A stretch of DNA of 64,000 nt from Tillus elongatus. Its lineage: Eukaryota; Arthropoda; Insecta; Coleoptera; Cleridae. Below are positions 60,401 through 64,000 of the stretch, one piece after another (position 1 is the stretch's first letter; the number at the start of each line of letters is the position of its first letter). The stretch spans positions 163,086,118-163,150,117 of the forward strand of contig OZ023265.1 in the NCBI GenBank assembly GCA_964006375.1, in the 5' to 3' direction. The notes under the pieces were generated by a model that saw nothing but the letters and a program-made list of their open reading frames with translations, had not been told where the DNA came from and did no database searches. The translations under genes were made by a program, and so were the position numbers.

Positions 60401-60842
60401 CCCGAAGGCATTTGTTAAAGTTATGTAAAATTAAAAGTTGGGTTATTATTTACCTACTACTACTAAGAGAAATACACTACATTTAAAATATAAGAAAGCA
60501 CTTACCCAAAAACAAATCTTCCTAAGATAGCTAACCAGTACAAATTAAATATTGCACCAAGAGCAAAAACTATTTGTCCTAGAAGCGTGATGCCTACATA
60601 AATATTAGTGCCTAAACGAATTCCAAAAACACTATAAAAAAGTATAACATAAGAAATTGTTTATCAACTTTTTGTTTTATATTTACCATACCTGTCTATC
60701 AAATATCCCCCTATAAAACATAAAATAACATTTGGCCAAGAATATGCTGAATAAAGACCAGTGAATTCGGTAGATGTGAGATTCATGTCATTTTTAAAAT
60801 AGTTTTCTAGAGCTGCCGGATTGTCATAGCAAAAATATGATC
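34649..60842 (-). CDS. MFSD1: MFSD1 homologue, lysosomal major-facilitator transporter (partial, 9 exons)
   Basis: Nine minus-strand exons join in order: 60842-60692, 60631-60506, 50876-50671, 50603-50390, 45042-44829, 40819-40722, 40465-40353, 40245-40143 and 34778-34649. All have AG acceptors and GT donors, and the split codons fit at every junction. The joined text of about 451 residues matches MFSD1 throughout, from YFCYDNPAAL after the first membrane helix, through GGYLIDR and GGESLAVGQNS, to MRNRYLYRIGAP. MFSD1 is a 12-helix MFS protein of the lysosomal membrane; vertebrate MFSD1 works with GLMP and exports dipeptides. The exon(s) for the extreme N-terminus and for the last C-terminal residues were not found. 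No frameshift or stop interrupts the exons, so the gene looks functional. Its introns reach 9.6 kb and are filled with transposons. Confidence 0.92.
34985..35145 (-). repeat. Tandem duplication of the R1-like 3' UTR
   Basis: The block with CTCCCTCAGGGCTCGTCC at 34992 recurs at about 35073 as TTCCCTCAGGACTCGTCT, each followed by CTGCAACCTTTGGCTTA. The period is about 80 bp. Confidence 0.8.
34985..36160 (-). mobile_element. R1-like LINE copy 1 (RNase H end)
   Basis: Minus-strand 3' part of an R1/I-type retrotransposon with an RNase H domain. 36160-35780 encodes LACNGRLKINPGFRGHCKIQ and LVWFTDRSGGE, where the usual FTDGS has become FTDRS. 35719-35417 encodes VTLIWVPGHLGVEANEEANN and FMGPEPALGVTK. 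A frameshift near 35770 separates them. It lacks the endonuclease and RT. Confidence 0.85.
36384..36459. repeat. (TA)n microsatellite
   Basis: TA tract of 76 bp. Confidence 0.97.
36460..38149. other. MFSD1 intron DNA without recognised genes
   Basis: AT-rich DNA. Apart from the hammerhead-like motif at 37283-37323, the only pattern is a pair of similar stretches sharing CAGCGCCACCTA near 37370 and 37637. Confidence 0.5.
37283..37323 (-). ncRNA. Hammerhead-ribozyme-like motif with fully palindromic stem III
   Basis: On the minus strand CCT (stem I), CTGATGA (core), a hairpin (GCTAAC, loop TTG, GTTAGT), GAAAC (core), the self-complementary ACGATCGT, cleavage triplet GTC, and AGG (stem I) follow in the order of a type I hammerhead. 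Stem III is too short to fold on its own, but two molecules could pair through it. It is known that small hammerheads of Penelope-like elements can work as dimers. An extra C after CTGATGA is unusual. Confidence 0.55.
38150..40135 (-). mobile_element. LINE-A copy 4, the longest copy
   Basis: Minus-strand LINE-A running from the endonuclease-RT linker (QKPWFSKSCDKARLEKVKAH near 40100) through RT (ATGLDEIPAIVLKK; HSYVDDSTL with YVDD) and the C-terminal region (FSPANLYTLYTSQIRPNFEY) to the 3' end (GAGCCCTCGTGGTGTGTTG) near 38160. Frameshifts and small deletions are scattered throughout. It is inserted in the MFSD1 intron just after the donor of exon h. Confidence 0.9.
40143..40245 (-). CDS. MFSD1: MFSD1 exon h
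   Basis: Encodes FLCTIFLWIADRYKDC, the last helix and start of the cytosolic tail. The donor GTAAGT at 40142 overlaps an in-frame TAA, so a transcript not spliced here would stop at once. LINE-A copy 4 begins within about 10 bp of this donor. Confidence 0.88.
40353..40465 (-). CDS. MFSD1: MFSD1 exon g
   Basis: Encodes QAIQNAGLAIAALITGGIVD and WGYLWLEVFFIVCLN, the penultimate helices. The donor is GTAAGT. Confidence 0.92.
40722..40819 (-). CDS. MFSD1: MFSD1 exon f
   Basis: Encodes SYSILAASLWPLVSLIIPDY and LLGTAYG. The donor GTAAGT is chosen so that two bases GT remain, completed by G of exon g to give valine. Confidence 0.92.
41510..41735 (+). repeat. Widespread insect repeat (ACTTCAAAAAAGGAGGAGG type) inside hAT-3
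   Basis: The stretch ACTGACTTCAAAAAAGGAGG, then TTCTCAATTCG, TTACCTCAGAACTTTT and AACCGATTGTGATGATTCTT, matches a repeat I remember as very common in Lepidoptera and found in other insects. Its class is uncertain to me; a Helitron-like element is possible. Confidence 0.55.
41925..42012 (-). repeat. Degraded SINE-like remnant inside hAT-3
   Basis: Weak similarity to the body of the SINE copies at 7612 and 10256 (order of CAATCA, CCGGAAGGCATTTTCACC, CCTTCCTTTTTGTAA, GGGAATCTTT). The tRNA-like head is missing. Confidence 0.35.
43053..44516 (-). mobile_element. LINE-A copy 5 with an inverted 5' segment
   Basis: 43053-44440 is minus-strand LINE-A, from near the 3' end (GAGGGCTCACAGCC on plus) to the RT N-side (GGGTTGTACTCGAGCAG). 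The next 76 bp, 44441-44516, is the adjoining upstream LINE-A sequence in the opposite orientation (AACTTGCTCCTGTCCTGACT to GTAAAACTGCT). Both pieces end at the same CTGCT. Frameshifts remove the catalytic box. The copy lies between two LINE-C pieces. Confidence 0.85.
44517..44815 (+). mobile_element. LINE-C copy 2, 3' end
   Basis: Plus-strand 3' part of LINE-C: INARSCDTFYLPPGRTNQL to a stop at 44698, then the 3' UTR ending TTGGGCAATAAAGTGATAA. It is the mirror image of the 3' end of LINE-C copy 1 and ends about 14 bp from the donor of MFSD1 exon e. Confidence 0.85.
44829..45042 (-). CDS. MFSD1: MFSD1 exon e
   Basis: Encodes FFMEKFHMKPEEANRVNSLV, GYLIDLTGKNIMW and SMLAFTYLNPYIGM. The donor at 44828 lies only about 14 bp from the 3' tail of LINE-C copy 2. 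Confidence 0.93.
45435..45706 (+). mobile_element. LTR fragment with promoter, cut by LINE-F
   Basis: A U3-R-like stretch with heat-shock-type elements, TATAAATA and a downstream TTAGTTCAGTATTGAATTAG region, which resembles in order the solo LTR at 59352-60082. The right side is interrupted by the tail of LINE-F; the left end (perhaps TGTAGTATTTT near 45440) is uncertain. No internal retroviral-type genes are present. Confidence 0.5.
45479..45551 (+). promoter_or_regulatory. Heat-shock-element and TATA promoter of the LTR fragment
   Basis: TTC-TA-GAA at 45479-45486 is a two-unit heat-shock element; GAA-GG-TCT-A-GAA at 45519-45530 is an imperfect one. TATAAATA lies at 45544-45551, as in inducible insect promoters. 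Confidence 0.5.
45707..47080 (-). mobile_element. LINE-F, 5'-truncated with intact RT frame
   Basis: Minus-strand LINE with an (AAAT)n tail at 45707-45733 and an open frame from about 47078 to 45822. It is the best preserved LINE in the window. It has inserted in the LTR fragment on its 3' side; its 5' side abuts R1-like copy 2. Confidence 0.88.
45822..47078 (-). CDS. LINE-F reverse transcriptase, C-terminal two thirds, open frame
   Basis: About 418 codons without a stop encode the palm and thumb of a non-LTR reverse transcriptase: NRLSISQHGFIPGRST (motif 2), DVVYTDLSKAFDCLNHSVLI (motif 3, catalytic aspartate), TSGVPQGSILGPLLLNIF (motif 4), FLMYADDIKIF (catalytic YADD), SGLSVNVSKC and VKDLGIVFDGTLSFKPHYE. 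The thumb and a C-terminal region with IAARFPGTFYLPTARTR, very like LINE-C, follow. The N-terminal endonuclease and RT start are missing, so it is not autonomous. An intact frame suggests a young insertion. Confidence 0.88.
   Translation of the reverse strand, partial: KIFEACLFQRILFHIKNRLSISQHGFIPGRSTVTNLVDITQFIASALDRSSQVDVVYTDLSKAFDCLNHSVLIDRMRAIGFSEGLLGLFRSYLDGRRQFVEVGGFKSNTYHVTSGVPQGSILGPLLLNIFIDPVKHVLHVPFLMYADDIKIFANISSVDDCLRLQNCLQILVEWCCRSGLSVNVSKCCVMSFTRNKHAITFGYNIRGFPLDRPRTVKDLGIVFDGTLSFKPHYEQTVSSTYKTLGFLIRNSKNFSQTDTLLLLFGCLVRSRLEYGSVVWAPTYEIHVASLESVQRKFLKFLSFREDGRYPSIGFPQESLLLRFSLQSLSMRRQCSFIIFLYKLVNSVFDCPSLLQQLNFNVPRIAARFPGTFYLPTARTRLLQSSPIYQMCNDYSVLQDRLNIFSCNISEINMFFKAI
47081..48610 (+). 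mobile_element. R1-like LINE copy 2 (RT end and RNase H)
   Basis: Plus-strand copy of the R1/I-type family of copy 1. It starts in the RT C-terminus (REVKYLGVVLDSKLT region, with stops). It passes through KTWGLRPSMAHWLYTRVIRP and GAMSSTPTAAMEVLLDLPPL to the RNase H start (LVWFTYGSGGE, with FTDGS changed to FTYGS). The second RNase H half continues out of frame to about 48270. The 3' UTR ends GACGAGCCCTGAGGG and an A run at 48600-48607. Confidence 0.85.
48618..48655. repeat. 38-bp near-perfect palindrome
   Basis: TCGCAAAACTAAGTGAGTT and AACTCACTTAGCTTTGCGA are reverse complements except for one pair. A weaker copy follows at about 48834-48872, so it is part of the repeated unit that carries the hammerheads. 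Confidence 0.9.
48728..48788 (-). ncRNA. Hammerhead ribozyme motif, unit 1
   Basis: On the minus strand: CAATTAG (outer stem I), then CTGACGA, a stem II hairpin (GCTC, loop TAATTA, GACC with one mismatch), GAAAC, CCGG (self-complementary stem III), triplet GTC, and CTAATTG closing stem I. The core bases CTGANGA and GAAA are all present. Confidence 0.65.
49162..49222 (-). ncRNA. Hammerhead ribozyme motif, unit 2
   Basis: Same 61-nt layout as unit 1. Stem I is TAATTAG with CTAATTA, so a C-G pair of unit 1 is replaced by T-A on both sides. Stem II is a perfect palindrome (GCTCTAATTAGAGC). The core GAAA is mutated to AAAA, so this unit is probably inactive. Confidence 0.6.
49291..49559. other. 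MFSD1 intron DNA, nothing recognised
   Basis: No repeat or gene could be supported here. Confidence 0.4.
49560..50170 (-). mobile_element. Old LINE reverse-transcriptase fragment
   Basis: Minus-strand text around motif 4 is readable (APSGVPQGSILGPLLFDIFI), preceded by VQFSGYRSDLYT and a decayed motif 3 region. A short (AG)n run lies at 50019-50038. It is a diverged relative of LINE-F and has frameshifts. Confidence 0.7.
50390..50603 (-). CDS. MFSD1: MFSD1 exon d
   Basis: Encodes a helix, LLDKRAEDTLRRNE (cytosolic loop), VSFRDVKYFGATFW and YYVAIFPFIGLGK. The acceptor is TTTCAG and the donor GTAAGA. Confidence 0.92.
50671..50876 (-). CDS. MFSD1: MFSD1 exon c
   Basis: Encodes GGESLAVGQNSYAVLWFKGK and LNMVFGLQLSFARVGSAVNF, a highly conserved MFSD1 stretch. 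The donor was placed at GTAG then GTTCGT because this keeps the frame with exon d. An alternative donor a few bases earlier exists but breaks the frame. Confidence 0.9.
51060..51443 (-). mobile_element. Degraded LINE 3' end, left of hAT-2
   Basis: Minus-strand text NMLPDDVKTVEGLK followed by a stop resembles the C-terminus of Jockey-like RT proteins. It may continue at 54154-54425 on the other side of hAT-2. Weakly supported. Confidence 0.35.
51444..54145 (+). mobile_element. hAT-2 transposon with perfect 8-bp target duplication
   Basis: Flanked by TCTTTGTT at 51436-51443 and 54146-54153. The ends are inverted: TAGTGGCGTGCG and, reversed, CAGGGGCGTGCGG, with GGGAAG(C/T)A further in on both sides. 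It carries its own decayed transposase. Length 2702 bp. It lies in the MFSD1 intron between exons b and c. Confidence 0.92.
51925..54093 (+). pseudogene. hAT-2 transposase relic (DUF4371/ZMYM1-like)
   Basis: Fragments in several frames follow the order of a DUF4371-type hAT transposase. First comes SGFSDLNNLHKPVQRHVMSK near 52290, then VIVLDETIDVTNLNQLSVV at 52690, which holds the first catalytic aspartate, then LIAQRYDGAAVTVGRLGGLQ and HCCAHKLNLILSQSIDRIKE. The middle region lies at 53166-53462. 53515-54093 ends with the dimerisation domain (SPPTSASVERNFSTLKRIKS) and a stop at 54091. Stops and frameshifts near 52400, 53100 and 53460 show it is dead. Confidence 0.88.
54427..57490 (+). mobile_element. 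R1-like LINE copy 3 (endonuclease end, RT, RNase H)
   Basis: The most complete R1/I-type copy. It opens with the endonuclease C-terminus (VNRIRQQVIDIMLASRG, MPDHPIISFELDVD). The RT follows with frameshifts: SAGCDGIFPALLQRGLDTLL, FFDVEGAFDKARTDTV (motif 3), AYADDGLILVTG (catalytic box), GLSVNPVKTEMILFTKKRK. Motif 4 is deleted or scrambled near 55720. RNase H is open at 56401-57225. A (TAC)n run near 57465-57485 ends the element. Confidence 0.88.
56401..57225 (+). CDS. R1-like RNase H domain, open frame
   Basis: A 274-codon open frame. The RNase H part shows FFTDGSRLEDQQSPGAGIYI (first aspartate), TAFETEMYAILSV (glutamate), CSDSQAVLRAVCAAR (second aspartate) and LVWVPEHCGVAGNEVANNLA, where the usual final aspartate of the A-D-x-L-A motif is asparagine. 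The C-terminal half has LGRTRPTLRRILGVLTGHC and ends in CQECGED and a stop, the start of a zinc-knuckle-like region. The domain would degrade the RNA strand during reverse transcription. It is only part of a larger, broken element. Confidence 0.8.
   Translation: MEKEIAISAIKVRNAEDDIRLTSPYTLRIPSRDQWRENEVEFQPASLVFFTDGSRLEDQQSPGAGIYIEGLGVHESYALGAYTTAFETEMYAILSVANRQDVKISPEECVYICSDSQAVLRAVCAARIRSTLVQECADALKGLARTKEVQLVWVPEHCGVAGNEVANNLARLGSRRPFCGPEPAIDISRKTVSVALDWWTEEAMKRHWRSVGGCMQARDFVEGPDRDKAVWLLGRTRPTLRRILGVLTGHCALRRHLTLIGVEKDPICQECGED
57858..59300. repeat. Pair of related non-coding repeats with HINE-like ends
   Basis: 58120-58400 and 58935-59300 are direct copies (shared AATGTACCTGCCAAATTAT, GTGGCAGGTATTTTTCCTTA, AAAAAAGGTTTTTT). 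Both end in a sequence that, reversed, resembles the HINE 5' end (GCAAGTGCGTTATGGTAACG near 59240). 57858-57900 carries the same end in forward orientation (CGCGTTATAGTAGTAAATTT), so 57858-58350 has inverted termini. Confidence 0.6.
59352..60082 (-). mobile_element. Solo LTR with 4-bp target duplication
   Basis: A 731-bp block beginning TGTTGC and ending GTAACA on plus, so both ends are TGTT-type inverted repeats. It is flanked by ATAA at 59348-59351 and 60083-60086. On the minus strand it has heat-shock elements, a TATA box and, downstream, AATAAA near 59405, the normal U3-R-U5 order. No internal genes or second LTR lie next to it, so it is a recombined solo LTR, probably Gypsy-like from the 4-bp duplication. 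Confidence 0.8.
59617..59701 (-). promoter_or_regulatory. Heat-shock-type promoter in the solo LTR
   Basis: TATATAAAGG on the minus strand at about 59617-59625. Upstream of it, TTC-CA-GAA-TG-TTC at 59663-59675 is a perfect three-unit heat-shock element, and GAA-GG-TTC at 59694-59701 a perfect two-unit one. The spacing of about 40 bp to the TATA box is as in hsp70-type genes. Confidence 0.7.
60506..60631 (-). CDS. MFSD1: MFSD1 exon b
   Basis: Encodes VFGIRLGTNIYVGITLLGQ and NLYWLAILGRFVFG, spanning a membrane helix and the start of the next. The donor is GTAAGT. The exon ends two bases into a glycine codon completed by exon c, 9.6 kb away. Confidence 0.93.
60692..60842 (-). CDS. MFSD1: MFSD1 exon a (first seen in window)
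   Basis: Encodes YFCYDNPAALENYF, TEFTGLYSAYSWPNVILCF and GGYLIDR, covering the first luminal loop, the second helix and the MFS motif-A-like turn. The acceptor reads TTACAG before the exon; the donor is CAG then GTATGG. It starts with two bases of a split glycine codon, so an upstream exon must exist. Confidence 0.93.
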
Positions 60843-60931
60843 CTGTAAGAAAAAAACAACACCTAGTCACTTGTTACTCTTTTTAGTGAACTTTATTAAC
60901 AAAAAAATCAGTAATGGGGAGATCTGTGTTT

Positions 60932-62290
<1,359 letters not shown>

Positions 62291-63053
62291 CAGGGTGTTT
62301 AAAAAAGACGGGGCAATATTTAAGGAGTTGATTTCCCAGGTCATTTTATGAAAAAAAGTTCCCATAAACATAGGTGCTAAAATGCATTGTTTCCAAGATA
62401 CAAGGTGTTAATTTTTTTTTGTAAAATAACGATTTTTTAAAAAATAATTCGAATATCTCCTCACCGATTGTTTTGAAATTTGGCAGCGTTGTTTTTACTA
62501 ATAATGGGCTCATTTGACCCTAATTAGATAAAGATTGTTAAGTCCATTGGCATTAGGGGGGACACCTCAACAAAAATTATTGTTCCTGTTTGTGATTTTC
62601 TGTATGAAAATGGACATGCCATAAAAAGGTTTTTATTTTTTATCGTGTAAACGATTCAAGATACGGAGAAATTTCAAGAGACAAAAAACTTGTAGTTTTA
62701 GTATCTTTATATCAAAATAATATACAAATCATATTGCAGTCAGTGGCGTACATTTTTATGTCACAAAATTTTGTTGAGGTGCCCTCCCTAACGCCAATGG
62801 ACTTAACAATCTGTATCTAATTAGGGCGAAATCAGCCCATTAATAATACAAACAACGCTGCCAAAGTTCAAAACAATCGGTGAGGAGATATTCGAATTAT
62901 TTTTTAAAAAATCGTTATTTTACAAAAAAAATTTAACACCGTGTATCTTGGAAACAATGCATTTTAGCACTTAGGTTTATGGGAACTTTTTTTATAAAAT
63001 AACCTGGGAAATCAACCCCCTAAATAAATATTGCCCCATCTTTTTAAAACACC

Positions 63054-63056
<3 letters not shown>
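62291..63056. mobile_element. MITE with ~310-bp inverted repeats and TA duplication
   Basis: CAGGGTGTTTAAAAAAGACG at the left pairs with the reversed right end CAGGGTGTTTTAAAAAGATG. The pairing runs about 310 bp inward (TTTGTAAAATAACGATTTTT, TCCTCACCGATTGTTTTGAA). TA flanks both sides (62289-62290 and 63057-63058). There is no coding capacity, so it is a Tc1/mariner-type foldback MITE. Confidence 0.9.

Positions 63057-63129
<73 letters not shown>
63057..63129. repeat. (TA)n microsatellite at the MITE right end
   Basis: 73-bp tract beginning with the TA target of the MITE. Confidence 0.97.
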
Positions 63130-63131
<2 letters not shown>

Positions 63132-63299
63132 CATGGTAAATGTTGAATATAAGGTACAGAGAATAGTGACAGTTACGAAATGCAAATTTCAACCGTTAAA
63201 TTGCTTACATGGTTGCCACATTTATTTACTAGAATTTATTTTTGTTTCTTGCCCATCGCATTTGTTTCTCTTGCTTATGAAATTTTGGGAAATATCACT

Positions 63300-63897
63300 A
63301 AGTAATAATAATAATAGTAATAATAATAATTACAACAGCGAACGGAAAATAGAGAGTAGATATAATGCCAAAATTGATGTGAGAGTTAATAATATCAACA
63401 ATTGAAAAACTAAACGAGTGTCTCGCCGCAGGAAATGGACTCGAGCACAGGTTTTATTAAATCGCCTGGGTAAAGGAGAAAGGTGCAGTTTAAGCAGAAC
63501 CCTTCTCCCAACCTGCCCTGACTATCAGTTTCACTAATTAAAACGCTGGGGGCAGGAGAACTATGAGGTAATTAATCCTGGCATACATCAAGGTCTTGCG
63601 AGCATAATACCTAATATGTACATTACCTCATGCTTATCCTTCCCCCAGCGTTTTAATTAGACAAACTTATGGTCAGGTCAGGTCAGGAGGTTGGGGGAAT
63701 GGTTCTGCATAAACTGGACCTTTCACCTTCCCCCTGGTCTCGTTTATAACGATTTAATAAAACCTGTGCTTGAGTTCTTTTCCTGCGGCGAGACACTCGT
63801 TCAATTATTATTATTATTAACTCCCAATTGTCAATTTTGGCATTATATCTACTTTCTATTTTCCGTTCTCTGTTATGATTATTATTATTATTACTTT
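63300..63897. mobile_element. Foldback element 2
   Basis: An almost complete palindrome with arms of about 270-290 bp. Left arm text GAGTGTCTCGCCGCAGGAAA and ATTAAAACGCTGGGGG is mirrored at 63625-63800 (TTCCTGCGGCGAGACACTC, CCCCCAGCGTTTTAAT). Both outer ends carry (ATT)n/(AAT)n runs. The centre is near 63580-63615. No gene seen. Confidence 0.85.
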
Positions 63898-64000
63898 CTG
63901 ATATTTTCATTTAATTAAAAAGACGTTAATATTCAATATAAATCCTAAACAGCACATTACCATAATACAAATTTGTATCATGGTACATTACTTTAATTTT

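Overview
The window looks like AT-rich nuclear DNA of an insect. The evidence is one spliced gene with GT-AG introns, non-LTR retrotransposons, tRNA-derived SINEs, hAT, Tigger and mariner-type transposons, and long (TA)n tracts. I cannot name the species; a beetle or hemipteran is a guess from the transposon mix. No bacterial or organellar gene, rRNA gene, CRISPR array or free tRNA gene was seen.

The only cellular gene I can defend is on the minus strand. Nine exons between 60842 and 34649 join in consistent reading phase into an MFSD1 (lysosomal major-facilitator) homologue. Its N-terminal exon(s) lie beyond the right edge or were not found, and the last C-terminal exon was not found. Nearly all its intron DNA is transposon-derived, in places within about 15 bp of the splice sites.

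Layout. 1-718: LINE-A fragment. 1258-3633: hAT-1 with a perfect 8-bp target duplication. 6641-8450 and 16072-17577: two copies of a roughly 1.5-kb segment; the second serves as the empty site for a SINE in the first. 10256-10606: a second SINE with a 14-bp duplication. 11482-15947: a dead Tigger element carrying LINE insertions. 18983-23540: LINE-G, split by LINE-A copy 2 and by a GC-rich tandem-repeat element with an 11-bp duplication. 24016-28672: a mariner-like transposon with about 295-bp inverted repeats, split by LINE-D (itself split by a HINE-like element) and LINE-E. 29481-30558: LINE-A copy 3. 31150-33965: a foldback element with a HINE-like insertion in one arm. 34649-60842: MFSD1 with its transposon-filled introns (R1-like, LINE-A, LINE-C, hAT-3, LINE-F, hammerhead-bearing repeats, hAT-2, a second R1-like copy, a solo LTR). 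61029-64000: a TA-flanked MITE and a second foldback element.

The most interesting signals are RNA and promoter elements rather than new proteins. On the minus strand there are two tandem 61-nt hammerhead-ribozyme folds with a compensatory change, and two shorter hammerhead-like motifs with palindromic stem III. A solo LTR and a second LTR fragment share a heat-shock-element plus TATA promoter layout. No new multi-gene system was found. All calls come from reading the sequence and from memory of the families; no database search was run.
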